Below the pieces are notes generated by a model, which saw only the letters and a list, made by a program, of their open reading frames with translations, was not told the origin of the DNA and did not search any database. 64,000 nt of DNA, taken from the NCBI RefSeq assembly GCF_039592695.1, contig NZ_JBBUTK010000002.1:979436-1043435 (forward strand), written 5' to 3'. Both the position numbers and the translations under genes were made by a program. The stretch comes from Flagellimonas_A sp039592695 (lineage in GTDB: Bacteria > Bacteroidota > Bacteroidia > Flavobacteriales > Flavobacteriaceae). Below, in pieces: positions 50,931 through 61,562 of the stretch. Within the stretch, counting starts at the first letter, position 1. Each line of letters opens with the position of its first letter.

Positions 50931-51314
50931 ATGGCAGATTTAAAAGATTTTGCAGAACAGTTGGTAAACCTTACCGTAAAAGAGGTGAATGAGTTGGCCG
51001 ACATTTTAAAAGAAGAATACGGTATTGAGCCTGCAGCTGCAGCTGTGGCCGTTGCTGGTGGCGGTGCCGCTGGTGGTGGTGAAGCTGAGGCCGCTGAAGA
51101 AAAGTCAGAATTTGATGTAATTCTTACGGCTGCCGGTGGTTCTAAATTGGCTGTTGTCAAATTGGTGAAAGAATTGACAGGTCTTGGTCTTAAAGACGCT
51201 AAAGAGATTGTTGATAGCGCGCCAAAAGCAGTTAAGGAAGGAGTTGCCAAAGATGAGGCAGAAGGTATCAAAAAATCATTGGAAGAAGCAGGAGCAGAAG
51301 TTGAGCTTAAATAA
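50931..51314 (+). CDS. rplL: Large ribosomal subunit protein bL12 (L7/L12)
   Basis: A 127-residue acidic stalk protein with an N-terminal dimerisation domain (LKDFAEQLVNLTVKEVNELA), the Ala/Gly/Glu-rich hinge (AAAAVAVAGGGAAGGGEAEA) and the C-terminal domain that recruits translational GTPases (FDVILTAAGGSKLAVVKLVK). It is separated from rpoB by 135 bases containing a strong hairpin. Confidence 0.98.
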   Translation: MADLKDFAEQLVNLTVKEVNELADILKEEYGIEPAAAAVAVAGGGAAGGGEAEAAEEKSEFDVILTAAGGSKLAVVKLVKELTGLGLKDAKEIVDSAPKAVKEGVAKDEAEGIKKSLEEAGAEVELK

Positions 51315-51335
51315 TAGCAGCTACCATATTGATTT

Positions 51336-51380
51336 GGTTAAGGTCTTTTTTTCGCCTCTGGCGGAGTTAAGACCTTAGCC
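51336..51380 (+). other. Large hairpin in the rplL-rpoB gap
   Basis: A 12-bp stem, GGTTAAGGTCTT (51336-51347) against AAGACCTTAGCC (51369-51380) with one G-U pair, encloses a smaller CGCC/GGCG stem. Seven T follow only inside the loop, and TGTTTTTAG follows after. It may be a partial terminator or RNase processing site that lowers rpoBC expression relative to rplJL. Confidence 0.7.
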
Positions 51381-51449
51381 TGTTTTTAGATAGGCGTATA
51401 AAGTAGTACGCTACCCACTATAATATTCACGTTCTAAAATTGTCCATCG

Positions 51450-54400
51450 ATGTCCAAACAACAGACAGAAAGATTAAATTTTGCATCCGCTAAGAACATA
51501 CCGGAATATCCGGATTTCTTGGACATTCAGATAAAATCCTTCCAGGATTTTTTCCAGTTGGAGACAAAGTCGGATCAAAGAGCAGATGAGGGTCTTTACA
51601 ATACCTTCATGGAGAACTTTCCGATTACAGATACCAGAAACCAGTTTGTACTGGAGTTTCTGGATTACTTCATCGATCCCCCACGATATTCCATTCAAGA
51701 GTGTATCGAGCGCGGCTTGACCTATAGTGTGCCCTTAAAGGCGCGTCTAAAATTGTACTGTACCGATCCAGAGCACGAAGATTTTGAGACCATTGTGCAA
51801 GATGTGTATTTGGGTACCATTCCGTACATGACACCAAGTGGCACTTTTGTAATCAATGGCGCCGAACGTGTCGTGGTTTCACAATTGCACCGTTCGCCGG
51901 GCGTTTTCTTTGGCCAGTCTTTCCATGCCAATGGTACGAAGCTGTACTCTGCCAGGGTCATTCCGTTCAAAGGATCATGGATTGAGTTTGCTACAGATAT
52001 CAATGCGGTGATGTACGCGTACATTGACCGAAAGAAAAAATTACCGGTGACCACCTTGTTCAGAGCGATTGGTTTTGAGCGCGACAAGGATATTTTGGAA
52101 ATCTTTGACCTTTCTGAAGAAATCAAGGTGTCAAAGGCCGGATTGAAAAAAGTATTGGGCCGCAAGTTGGCTGCCCGTGTCTTGAACACATGGCATGAAG
52201 ATTTTGTTGATGAGGATACCGGCGAAGTGGTTTCCATCGAGCGAAACGAAATCATCTTAGACCGTGATACTGTTCTTGAAAAAGAGCATATCGATGAAAT
52301 CATCGATGCTGACGTAAAAACCATCCTCTTGCACAAAGAGAATAATGCGCAATCAGATTATGCCATCATTCACAATACCCTGCAGAAGGATCCCACAAAT
52401 TCAGAAAAAGAGGCCGTAGAGCACATTTACCGTCAGTTGCGTAATGCTGAGCCGCCTGATGAAGAAACAGCCCGCGGTATCATCGATAAGTTGTTCTTCT
52501 CAGATCAACGCTACAATCTGGGCGAGGTAGGACGTTACCGAATGAACAAGAAATTGGGTCTTGATATTGGTATGGACAAGCAGGTCTTGACCAAAGAAGA
52601 TATCATCACCATAATCAAATACTTGATTGAGCTCATCAACTCAAAAGCTGAGATTGATGATATCGATCACTTGTCCAATCGTCGAGTACGAACTGTCGGT
52701 GAACAATTGTCACAGCAGTTTGGCGTCGGTTTGGCGCGTATGGCAAGAACCATTCGTGAGCGAATGAATGTTCGTGACAATGAGGTGTTTACCCCGATTG
52801 ACTTGATTAATGCGAAGACACTTTCTTCAGTAATCAATTCATTCTTTGGTACAAACCAGTTGTCACAGTTTATGGACCAGACCAACCCGTTGGCTGAGAT
52901 TACGCACAAACGTCGTCTCTCAGCGCTGGGGCCAGGTGGCCTTTCACGTGAACGGGCAGGTTTTGAGGTTCGTGACGTTCATTATACCCACTACGGTAGG
53001 CTATGTCCGATTGAAACTCCTGAAGGTCCGAATATTGGTTTGATTTCTTCGCTTTCCGTTTTTGCGAAAGTGAACAGCATGGGCTTTTTGGAAACTCCGT
53101 ATCGAAAAGTTGAAGAGGGAAAAGTTGATGTGAAGAACCACATTTACTTGAGTGCTGAGGAAGAGGAAGAAAAGAAAATTGCCCAGGCCAACATCCCTTT
53201 AAAGGGAGACGGAACCATTGAAAATGACAAGGTAATTGCCCGAGAAGAGGGTGATTTTCCTGTGGTTGATCCCAAAGAGGTCAATTATACCGATGTGGCA
53301 CCAAACCAGATTGCATCCATTTCAGCGTCATTGATTCCGTTTTTGGAGCATGATGATGCGAACCGTGCCTTGATGGGCTCGAACATGATGCGACAGGCAG
53401 TGCCATTGTTGCGCCCTGAATCCCCGATTGTAGGTACGGGCCTTGAAAGACAGGTGGCCACAGATTCTAGGGTATTGATCAATGCCGAAGGAGACGGAGT
53501 TGTTGACTATGTGGATTCGCATAAAATTGTCATCAAGTACAACCGCTCTGATGAGGATAAACTGGTAAGCTTCGATGAAGATTCAAAGACCTACGAACTC
53601 ATCAAGTTCAGAAAAACAAACCAAGGTACCTCCATCAACTTGAAGCCTATCGTAAGAAAGGGCGACAAAGTGAAGAAAGGTCAGGTACTTTGTGAGGGTT
53701 ATGCGACCCAAGAAGGTGAATTGGCCCTTGGTCGTAACCTTAAAGTGGCGTTCATGCCATGGAAAGGGTATAACTTTGAGGATGCCATCGTGATTTCTGA
53801 AAAAGTGGTTCGTGAGGATATTTTTACCTCCATACACATTGATGAATATGCGCTTGAAGTCCGTGATACCAAATTGGGTGCTGAAGAATTGACCCATGAT
53901 ATTCCGAATGTTTCTGAGGAAGCGACCAAAGACTTGGATGAGCACGGTATGATTCGTATTGGTGCCGAGGTGAAGCCAGGCGATATCTTGATTGGTAAGA
54001 TTACCCCGAAAGGAGAATCAGACCCAACACCTGAAGAAAAACTGCTTCGTGCAATTTTTGGAGACAAGGCGGGTGATGTAAAAGATGCTTCTTTGAAAGC
54101 ATCGCCTTCATTGCGTGGTGTGGTCATTGACAAGAAATTGTTCTCTCGTTCCATCAAAGACAAGCGTAAGCGTTCAGAAGATAAAGAGGCCATCTCTAAA
54201 CTTGAGATGGAATATGAAGTGAAATTCCAGCAGTTGAAAGATGTGTTGGTTGAAAAACTTTTTGGTCTTGTCGGCGGTAAAACCTCACAAGGTGTTCAGA
54301 ACGACTTGGGTGAAGAAGTGCTTCCAAAAGGCAAAAAGTACACCATCAAGATGTTGAATTCTGTGGATGACTTTGCCCATTTGGTAAGCGGTACTTGGAC

Positions 54401-55259
54401 GACAGATGACAAGACCAATGCTTTGGTGAACGATTTGTTGCACAACTATAAAATCAAGTTGAACGACCTTCAAGGTAACTTGAGAAGAGACAAATTCACA
54501 ATTTCAGTGGGTGATGAACTGCCTGCCGGAATCATGAAGTTGGCCAAGGTCTACATCGCCAAAAAGCGTAAGCTGAAAGTGGGCGATAAGATGGCGGGCC
54601 GTCACGGTAACAAAGGTATCGTGGCACGTATCGTACGTCAAGAAGACATGCCTTTCTTAGAAGATGGCACCCCTGTGGACATCGTATTGAACCCACTGGG
54701 TGTACCGTCGCGTATGAACATCGGTCAGATTTATGAGACCGTTTTGGGCTGGGCCGGTCAGAAATTAGGGAAGAAATTCGCGACCCCAATTTTCGATGGT
54801 GCCACTCTGGACGAGATCAACGAACTTACCGATGAGGCTGGTGTACCAAGATTTGGCCACACCTATCTTTATGATGGGGGCACAGGTCAACGTTTTGATC
54901 AACCTGCAACCGTGGGTGTGATTTATATGCTCAAATTGGGCCACATGGTCGACGACAAAATGCACGCACGTTCCATCGGACCGTACTCATTGATCACGCA
55001 GCAGCCGTTGGGTGGTAAAGCCCAGTTTGGTGGCCAGCGTTTTGGTGAGATGGAAGTTTGGGCACTTGAGGCCTACGGAGCTTCATCGACCTTGCGCGAA
55101 ATCTTGACGGTCAAATCTGATGACGTTATCGGTCGTGCAAAAACGTATGAGTCCATCGTCAAGGGTGAAACCATGCCAGAACCTGGCTTGCCAGAATCTT
55201 TCAACGTATTGATGCACGAGCTCAAGGGCTTGGGCCTTGATATCCGTTTGGAAGAATAA
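51450..55259 (+). CDS. rpoB: RNA polymerase subunit beta
   Basis: A 1269-residue subunit with the rifampicin-region segment FFGTNQLSQFMDQTNPLAE, then THKRRLSALGPGGLSRERAG, and RDVHYTHYGRLCPIETPEGP. Active-site GNKGIVARIVRQEDMPFLED and the C-terminal MEVWALEAYGASSTLREILT are intact. The rifampicin-cluster residues (Gln, Asp, His, Arg, Ser) look wild type, so no sign of rifampicin resistance. It lies 35 bases before rpoC. Confidence 0.99.
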   Translation: MSKQQTERLNFASAKNIPEYPDFLDIQIKSFQDFFQLETKSDQRADEGLYNTFMENFPITDTRNQFVLEFLDYFIDPPRYSIQECIERGLTYSVPLKARLKLYCTDPEHEDFETIVQDVYLGTIPYMTPSGTFVINGAERVVVSQLHRSPGVFFGQSFHANGTKLYSARVIPFKGSWIEFATDINAVMYAYIDRKKKLPVTTLFRAIGFERDKDILEIFDLSEEIKVSKAGLKKVLGRKLAARVLNTWHEDFVDEDTGEVVSIERNEIILDRDTVLEKEHIDEIIDADVKTILLHKENNAQSDYAIIHNTLQKDPTNSEKEAVEHIYRQLRNAEPPDEETARGIIDKLFFSDQRYNLGEVGRYRMNKKLGLDIGMDKQVLTKEDIITIIKYLIELINSKAEIDDIDHLSNRRVRTVGEQLSQQFGVGLARMARTIRERMNVRDNEVFTPIDLINAKTLSSVINSFFGTNQLSQFMDQTNPLAEITHKRRLSALGPGGLSRERAGFEVRDVHYTHYGRLCPIETPEGPNIGLISSLSVFAKVNSMGFLETPYRKVEEGKVDVKNHIYLSAEEEEEKKIAQANIPLKGDGTIENDKVIAREEGDFPVVDPKEVNYTDVAPNQIASISASLIPFLEHDDANRALMGSNMMRQAVPLLRPESPIVGTGLERQVATDSRVLINAEGDGVVDYVDSHKIVIKYNRSDEDKLVSFDEDSKTYELIKFRKTNQGTSINLKPIVRKGDKVKKGQVLCEGYATQEGELALGRNLKVAFMPWKGYNFEDAIVISEKVVREDIFTSIHIDEYALEVRDTKLGAEELTHDIPNVSEEATKDLDEHGMIRIGAEVKPGDILIGKITPKGESDPTPEEKLLRAIFGDKAGDVKDASLKASPSLRGVVIDKKLFSRSIKDKRKRSEDKEAISKLEMEYEVKFQQLKDVLVEKLFGLVGGKTSQGVQNDLGEEVLPKGKKYTIKMLNSVDDFAHLVSGTWTTDDKTNALVNDLLHNYKIKLNDLQGNLRRDKFTISVGDELPAGIMKLAKVYIAKKRKLKVGDKMAGRHGNKGIVARIVRQEDMPFLEDGTPVDIVLNPLGVPSRMNIGQIYETVLGWAGQKLGKKFATPIFDGATLDEINELTDEAGVPRFGHTYLYDGGTGQRFDQPATVGVIYMLKLGHMVDDKMHARSIGPYSLITQQPLGGKAQFGGQRFGEMEVWALEAYGASSTLREILTVKSDDVIGRAKTYESIVKGETMPEPGLPESFNVLMHELKGLGLDIRLEE

Positions 55260-55294
55260 CATAGAACACAATAAAAATTTAGTACCATACTATA

Positions 55295-58200
55295 ATGGCT
55301 AGAAATAGAGATAACAACACACCAAAAAGGTTCGACAAGATTTCAATCGGCTTGGCATCGCCAGAATCAATTCTGGCAGAGTCACGGGGCGAGGTCTTGA
55401 AACCTGAGACGATTAACTACAGAACGCACAAACCAGAACGTGACGGACTTTTCTGTGAGCGGATCTTTGGCCCCGTCAAAGATTACGAATGTGCCTGTGG
55501 TAAGTACAAACGTATCCGTTATCGCGGTATCGTTTGCGACCGATGTGGTGTAGAGGTCACCGAAAAGAAAGTACGACGTGATAGGGTAGGGCACATCAAT
55601 TTGGTAGTGCCGGTGGCCCATATCTGGTACTTTAGGTCATTGCCGAACAAAATAGGATATCTTTTGGGATTGCCTTCCAAAAAGTTGGATATGATCATCT
55701 ACTACGAAAGGTATGTGGTCATTCAACCCGGTATTGCCAAAGGTCCTGAAGGGGAGGAAATCAACAAAATGGATTTCCTTACTGAGGAAGAGTACCTGAA
55801 CATATTGGAGTCCATTCCTGTGGAAAACCAATATTTGGAAGACTCAGACCCCAACAAGTTCATTGCCAAGATGGGTGCGGAGTGTTTGATCGATCTTTTG
55901 TCTCGAATTGATTTGAAACAATTGTCGTATGACCTACGCCACAAAGCGAACACTGAAACTTCAAAACAGCGTAAGACCGAGGCCTTAAAAAGACTTCAGG
56001 TGGTGGAAGCTTTTCGTGAGTCGCAAGACAATCGTGAGAACAATCCAGAATGGATGATCATGAAGGTGGTGCCTGTGATTCCACCTGAATTGCGTCCGTT
56101 GGTGCCGTTGGATGGTGGTCGTTTTGCCACCTCTGACCTGAACGATCTGTACCGCAGGGTCATCATCCGTAACAATCGTTTGAAGCGTTTGATGGAAATC
56201 AAAGCCCCAGAGGTCATCCTCCGTAATGAAAAAAGGATGCTTCAGGAAGCTGTGGATTCCCTTTTCGACAATACGAGAAAGGCGTCTGCCGTAAAAACAG
56301 AGTCAAACCGCCCGTTGAAATCACTTTCAGATTCGTTGAAAGGTAAGCAGGGACGTTTCCGCCAAAACCTTCTCGGTAAGCGTGTAGATTACTCTGCACG
56401 TTCTGTGATTGTTGTCGGTCCTGAAATGAAACTCTACGAATGCGGTCTACCAAAAGATATGGCGGCCGAACTTTACAAGCCTTTTGTCATCAGAAAACTG
56501 ATAGAAAGGGGTATTGTAAAGACGGTAAAATCCGCCAAAAAGATCATCGACAAAAAAGAGCCTGTAGTTTGGGATATTCTGGATAACGTCATCAAAGGGC
56601 ATCCGGTATTGTTGAACCGTGCTCCCACATTGCACCGATTGGGTATCCAGGCATTTCAGCCCAAATTGATTGAAGGTAAGGCGATTCGCCTGCATCCATT
56701 GGCCTGTACGGCATTCAATGCTGACTTTGACGGCGACCAGATGGCGGTGCACCTTCCGTTGGGCCCTGAAGCAATTTTAGAGGCGCAATTGTTGATGCTG
56801 GCCTCACAGAACATTTTGAACCCTGCAAACGGTTCACCGATTACGGTTCCATCACAAGACATGGTTTTGGGTCTGTACTACATGACCAAAGAGCGTAAGT
56901 CAACCGACGATGTGCCCGTGAAGGGTGAAGGCTTGACCTTTTACTCTGATGAAGAAGTGGTTATTGCCTTTAACGAGGGCCGTGTTGACTTGAATGCTGG
57001 TATTAAGGTACGTGCCAAAGACTTCAATGAAGAGGGTGAATTGGTCAATCAAATCATCGAGACCACCGCAGGTAGAGTGCTCTTCAACCAAGTAGTGCCC
57101 GAACAGGCTGGTTTCATCAATGATGTATTGAACAAAAAATCGTTGCGAAACATCATTGGTAAGATTTTGAGTGTAACCGATGTACCGACCACTGCAGAGT
57201 TTTTGGACAAGATCAAGACCATGGGCTATGAATTTGCCTTCAAGGGTGGATTGTCGTTCAGCTTGGGTGATATCATTATTCCTGCAGAAAAACATGAAAT
57301 GATTGCCGATGCCAACGGACAGGTTGATGGTATCATGATGAACTATAACATGGGTCTGATCACCAACAACGAACGTTACAATCAGGTCATTGATGTATGG
57401 ACGTCTACGAACGCTATGTTGACCGAGTTGGCAATGAAGCGAATTCGTGAAGACCAGCAAGGGTTCAACTCAGTGTATATGATGTTGGATTCTGGTGCAC
57501 GGGGTTCAAAAGAACAAATCCGTCAGTTGACAGGTATGCGTGGTCTTATGGCTAAGCCTAAAAAATCGACCGCTGGTGGTGGAGAAATTATCGAAAACCC
57601 CATCCTGTCCAACTTTAAGGAAGGATTGTCGATTTTGGAATACTTTATCTCAACCCACGGTGCGCGTAAAGGTCTCGCCGATACCGCTTTGAAAACTGCG
57701 GATGCAGGGTATTTGACCCGTCGTTTGGTGGATGTTTCGCAAGATGTCATCATCAATATCGAAGATTGTGAGACACTTCGCGGTATCGAAGTTGAGGCAT
57801 TGAAGAAAAATGAAGAAGTTGTTGAGACACTTGGCGAGCGCATTCTTGGTCGTGTGTCACTTCACGATGTGTACAATCCAGCAACAGAGGAGTTGTTGGT
57901 GGCTTCAGGCGAAGAAATCACAGAGGCCATTGTGGCCAAAATAGAGGCTGCCCCGATAGAGCGGGTTGAGGTTCGTTCAGCGCTGACCTGTGAGGCTCCT
58001 CAAGGTATTTGTGCCAAGTGCTACGGTAGAAACTTGGCGACCAATAAAATGGTACAGCGTGGTGAGGCCGTAGGTGTGGTTGCAGCACAATCCATTGGTG
58101 AGCCTGGTACACAGTTGACCTTGCGTACGTTCCACGTAGGGGGTATTGCCGGTAACATTTCTGAAGAAAGCAGATTGGAAGCCAAATTTGATGGTGTCGC

Positions 58201-59593
58201 TGAAATCGAAGATTTACGTACCGTTGTTGGCGAAAACAGCGAAGGTGAAAAGGCCAACATCGTTATTTCCAGAACTTCAGAGATTAAGATTGTCGACGAA
58301 AAAACAGGCATCACGCTGAGCACGAACAACATTCCTTATGGTTCGCAGTTGTTCATTAAGAACGGTGCCAAAGTGAAGAAAGGCGATATCATTTGTCAAT
58401 GGGATCCATACAATGGTGTCATTGTTTCTGAATTTACAGGACAAATAGCCTATGAAAACATCGAACAGGGTGTTACGTATCAGGTAGAGATTGATGAGCA
58501 GACCGGTTTCCAAGAAAAGGTGATTTCAGAATCTCGTAACAAAAAACTGATACCGACCTTATTGATAAAAGATGGTAAGGGAGAAACATTGCGTTCGTAC
58601 AACCTTCCGGTAGGATCTCATATCATGGTTGATGATGGAGATAAAATCAAGGAAGGAAAGACGTTGGTGAAGATTCCGCGTAAATCTGCCAAAGCAGGTG
58701 ATATCACAGGGGGTCTGCCAAGGGTGACTGAGTTGTTCGAAGCACGAAACCCTTCCAATCCAGCGGTGGTTTCTGAGATTGATGGTGTTGTTTCTTTTGG
58801 AAAAATCAAAAGAGGAAACCGAGAAATCATCATTGAGTCGAAGACTGGGGAAATCAAAAAATACTTGGTCAAACTATCGAACCAAATCTTGGTTCAAGAG
58901 AATGATTATGTACGAGCCGGAATGCCTTTGTCAGATGGTTCCATTACTCCAGATGATATCTTGGCCATTAAAGGCCCCTCTGCAGTTCAGCAATATTTGG
59001 TGAACGAAGTACAGGAGGTATACCGTCTGCAAGGGGTAAAAATCAATGACAAGCACTTTGAGGTAGTGGTGCGCCAAATGATGCGCAAGGTTCAGATTCA
59101 AGATTCAGGAGATACCACGTTTTTAGAGAACCAACTGGTTCACAAAGACGATTTCATTCGTGAAAATGATGAAATTTTCGGAATGAAAGTAGTTGAAGAT
59201 GCTGGTGAATCTGAAAACCTGAAAGCAGGCCAAATTATTTCTGCACGCGATTTAAGGGATGAAAATTCCATTTTAAAACGTGCCGATAAGACTTTGGTCA
59301 CTGCCAGGGATGCGGTTGCCGCTACGGCTACGCCAATCCTACAGGGTATCACAAGAGCTTCACTTCAGACGAAGTCGTTTATATCTGCGGCATCGTTCCA
59401 AGAAACGACCAAAGTCTTGAACGAAGCGGCTGTAAATGGCAAAGTGGATACTTTGGAAGGTTTGAAGGAAAACGTGATTGTTGGACATAAGATTCCAGCA
59501 GGAACTGGAATGCGTGACTACGATAGTATCATTGTTGGCTCTAAAGAGGAGTACGATGAGATTATGGCACGCAAAGAAGAATTCAAATTCTAA
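55295..59593 (+). CDS. rpoC: RNA polymerase subunit beta'
   Basis: A 1432-residue subunit with the N-terminal zinc cluster (CACGKYKRIRYRGIVCDRCG), the catalytic metal triad in FNADFDGDQMAVHLPLG, the second zinc site (ALTCEAPQGICAKCYGRNLA) and the trigger-loop region GEPGTQLTLRTFHVGG. The C-terminus ends YDEIMARKEEFKF. It is last in the secE-nusG-rplKAJL-rpoBC run and is followed by a terminator. Confidence 0.99.
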   Translation: MARNRDNNTPKRFDKISIGLASPESILAESRGEVLKPETINYRTHKPERDGLFCERIFGPVKDYECACGKYKRIRYRGIVCDRCGVEVTEKKVRRDRVGHINLVVPVAHIWYFRSLPNKIGYLLGLPSKKLDMIIYYERYVVIQPGIAKGPEGEEINKMDFLTEEEYLNILESIPVENQYLEDSDPNKFIAKMGAECLIDLLSRIDLKQLSYDLRHKANTETSKQRKTEALKRLQVVEAFRESQDNRENNPEWMIMKVVPVIPPELRPLVPLDGGRFATSDLNDLYRRVIIRNNRLKRLMEIKAPEVILRNEKRMLQEAVDSLFDNTRKASAVKTESNRPLKSLSDSLKGKQGRFRQNLLGKRVDYSARSVIVVGPEMKLYECGLPKDMAAELYKPFVIRKLIERGIVKTVKSAKKIIDKKEPVVWDILDNVIKGHPVLLNRAPTLHRLGIQAFQPKLIEGKAIRLHPLACTAFNADFDGDQMAVHLPLGPEAILEAQLLMLASQNILNPANGSPITVPSQDMVLGLYYMTKERKSTDDVPVKGEGLTFYSDEEVVIAFNEGRVDLNAGIKVRAKDFNEEGELVNQIIETTAGRVLFNQVVPEQAGFINDVLNKKSLRNIIGKILSVTDVPTTAEFLDKIKTMGYEFAFKGGLSFSLGDIIIPAEKHEMIADANGQVDGIMMNYNMGLITNNERYNQVIDVWTSTNAMLTELAMKRIREDQQGFNSVYMMLDSGARGSKEQIRQLTGMRGLMAKPKKSTAGGGEIIENPILSNFKEGLSILEYFISTHGARKGLADTALKTADAGYLTRRLVDVSQDVIINIEDCETLRGIEVEALKKNEEVVETLGERILGRVSLHDVYNPATEELLVASGEEITEAIVAKIEAAPIERVEVRSALTCEAPQGICAKCYGRNLATNKMVQRGEAVGVVAAQSIGEPGTQLTLRTFHVGGIAGNISEESRLEAKFDGVAEIEDLRTVVGENSEGEKANIVISRTSEIKIVDEKTGITLSTNNIPYGSQLFIKNGAKVKKGDIICQWDPYNGVIVSEFTGQIAYENIEQGVTYQVEIDEQTGFQEKVISESRNKKLIPTLLIKDGKGETLRSYNLPVGSHIMVDDGDKIKEGKTLVKIPRKSAKAGDITGGLPRVTELFEARNPSNPAVVSEIDGVVSFGKIKRGNREIIIESKTGEIKKYLVKLSNQILVQENDYVRAGMPLSDGSITPDDILAIKGPSAVQQYLVNEVQEVYRLQGVKINDKHFEVVVRQMMRKVQIQDSGDTTFLENQLVHKDDFIRENDEIFGMKVVEDAGESENLKAGQIISARDLRDENSILKRADKTLVTARDAVAATATPILQGITRASLQTKSFISAASFQETTKVLNEAAVNGKVDTLEGLKENVIVGHKIPAGTGMRDYDSIIVGSKEEYDEIMARKEEFKF

Positions 59594-59605
59594 ATAATAG
59601 CAAAC

Positions 59606-59637
59606 AAAAGCCCTGACAATTACGTCAGGGCTTTTTT
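59606..59637 (+). terminator. Intrinsic terminator after rpoC
   Basis: AAAAGCCCTGAC pairs with GTCAGGGCTTTT around AATTAC, followed by further T. Confidence 0.93.
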
Positions 59638-59649
59638 AATGCATGTATC

Positions 59650-59961
59650 ATGGCTGAAAACGAAAAAAAACAAAAATCGATCAATATAGAGTTGGATGAA
59701 AAGACCGCAGAGGGCATTTATTCAAACTTGGCAATCATCAATCATTCAGTTTCTGAATTCGTGGTCGATTTCATAAGTATGATGCCAGGAGCTCCCAAGG
59801 CGAAGGTCAAAAGCCGTATTGTATTGACTCCCCAGCATGCCAAAAAGTTTTTGAAGGCGCTGAACGATAACGTAAACCGTTTTGAAAAAGCGCATGGCAC
59901 CATCAAAGACTATGAGCAGCCACCAATCCCTTTGAACTTTGGGCCAACGGGCGAGGCTTGA
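59650..59961 (+). CDS. DUF3467 family protein
   Basis: A 103-residue protein with the DUF3467 pattern: SINIELDEKTAEGIYSNLAI, then HSVSEFVVDFISMMPG and RIVLTPQHAKKFLKALNDN. No function is known; it is a small cytosolic protein conserved in Bacteroidota next to rpoC. It begins 13 bases after the rpoC terminator, so it needs its own promoter or read-through. Convergent with prfC, 14 bases apart. Confidence 0.88.
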   Translation: MAENEKKQKSINIELDEKTAEGIYSNLAIINHSVSEFVVDFISMMPGAPKAKVKSRIVLTPQHAKKFLKALNDNVNRFEKAHGTIKDYEQPPIPLNFGPTGEA

Positions 59962-59975
59962 CCAGCCTATAAGTA

Positions 59976-61562
59976 TTAGCTGAATTCTGAAGTAAAATGA
60001 AGTTTGACAGAAGGGTATTTTTGTTGCACCATCTGTAATGAAAATGCCGAATCGGCCAAGAATACCAATTGCCCTTGCTTATCAGTGGCCAGAAACTTTT
60101 GTTTGACCCGCTTGAACTCTTGAAATTTTTCATTGTCGGCTTCAGGGTCGACCCAACATGCTTTATGCACCGGGAAGTTTTCATAAGTACACTTGGCCCC
60201 ATATTCATGTTCCAAGCGATATTGAATGACTTCATATTGTAAAGCCCCAACAGTACCAATGATCTTTCTACCATTCATTTCAAGCGTAAACAATTGGGCC
60301 ACCCCCTCATCCATCAATTGGTCAATGCCTTTGTTGAGCTGTTTTGCCTTCATGGGGTCGGCATTGTTGATATAACGGAAGTGTTCCGGTGAAAAACTTG
60401 GTATGCCCTTGTAGTTTAAAGTTTCGCCTCCCGTAAGGGTATCTCCAATTTTGAAGTTTCCTGTATCGTGCAGCCCGACGATATCTCCCGGAAACGAAAC
60501 ATCAACAATTTTCTTTTTTTCTGCAAAAAAGGCATTAGGGCTCGAAAATTTCAACTTTTTGTCATGGCGAACATGCAGATAAGGGGTATTTCGTTCAAAA
60601 GTTCCGGATACTATTTTCACAAATGCGAGTCGATCTCGATGTTTTGGGTCCATGTTGGCATGTATCTTAAATACAAAACCTGAAAAATCTTTTTCATTGG
60701 GCTGTACCACACGCTCTTCTGCTTTTTTAGGGCGGGGTTGGGGCGCTATTTCGATAAAACAGTCCAGTAATTCACGAACGCCGAAGTTGTTAAGGGCTGA
60801 ACCAAAAAAAACGGGTTGTAGTTCAGCTTTGAGATAGGCTTCCTTATCAAAATCAGGATAAACTCCCTTCACGAGTTCAAGATTTTCTCTGAGGTTCTCA
60901 GCAGCTTCTGTTCCAATTAACTTTTCAAGTTCAGGACTGTCTATGTCATCAAAATTGATGGTATCCTCAATTTTTTTCTTTGATTGACCGCTAAACAGGT
61001 TGATGTTTTTTTCATAGATATTGTAAATGCCTTTAAAATCATGTCCCATCCCAATGGGGAAGCTAAGAGGTGTAACTTTCAGCCCTAGCTTTTGTTCAAC
61101 TTCGTCCAAGAGGTCAAATGCATCCTTCCCTTCACGGTCTAACTTGTTGATAAAAACAATCATGGGAATACTGCGCATACGGCACACTTCTACCAGTTTT
61201 TCGGTTTGCTCCTCTACACCTTTGGCAACATCTATGACCACGATTACACTGTCAACTGCAGTAAGGGTTCTAAAAGTGTCTTCGGCAAAATCTTTGTGCC
61301 CTGGGGTATCGAGAATATTGATTTTCTTGTCTTTGTAGATAAAAGCCAAAACAGAAGTGGCAACAGAGATTCCCCGTTGCCGTTCAATTTCCATAAAATC
61401 ACTGGTTGCCGACTTTTTGATTTTATTGCTTTTAACGGCTCCGGCCTCTTGTATGGCACCACCGAACAACAGTAATTTTTCGGTCAAAGTGGTCTTTCCT
61501 GCATCAGGGTGCGAGATAATACCAAAAGTTCTGCGCTTGGCAATTTCCTTTTCAAAATCCAT
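59976..61562 (-). CDS. prfC: Peptide chain release factor 3
   Basis: A 528-residue GTPase that removes RF1/RF2 from the ribosome. SHPDAGKTTLTEKLLLFGGA is G1, DTPGHKDFAEDTFRTL is G3, and NKLDREGKDAF is G4; EMNGRKIIGTVGALQYEVIQ near the C-terminus matches the RF3 family. The -7 box candidate TACTTTTG (61584-61577 on minus), with TTTG 17 bases upstream, lies 15 bases before the start, so a short leader is likely. Confidence 0.95.
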   Translation of the reverse strand: MDFEKEIAKRRTFGIISHPDAGKTTLTEKLLLFGGAIQEAGAVKSNKIKKSATSDFMEIERQRGISVATSVLAFIYKDKKINILDTPGHKDFAEDTFRTLTAVDSVIVVIDVAKGVEEQTEKLVEVCRMRSIPMIVFINKLDREGKDAFDLLDEVEQKLGLKVTPLSFPIGMGHDFKGIYNIYEKNINLFSGQSKKKIEDTINFDDIDSPELEKLIGTEAAENLRENLELVKGVYPDFDKEAYLKAELQPVFFGSALNNFGVRELLDCFIEIAPQPRPKKAEERVVQPNEKDFSGFVFKIHANMDPKHRDRLAFVKIVSGTFERNTPYLHVRHDKKLKFSSPNAFFAEKKKIVDVSFPGDIVGLHDTGNFKIGDTLTGGETLNYKGIPSFSPEHFRYINNADPMKAKQLNKGIDQLMDEGVAQLFTLEMNGRKIIGTVGALQYEVIQYRLEHEYGAKCTYENFPVHKACWVDPEADNEKFQEFKRVKQKFLATDKQGQLVFLADSAFSLQMVQQKYPSVKLHFTSEFS

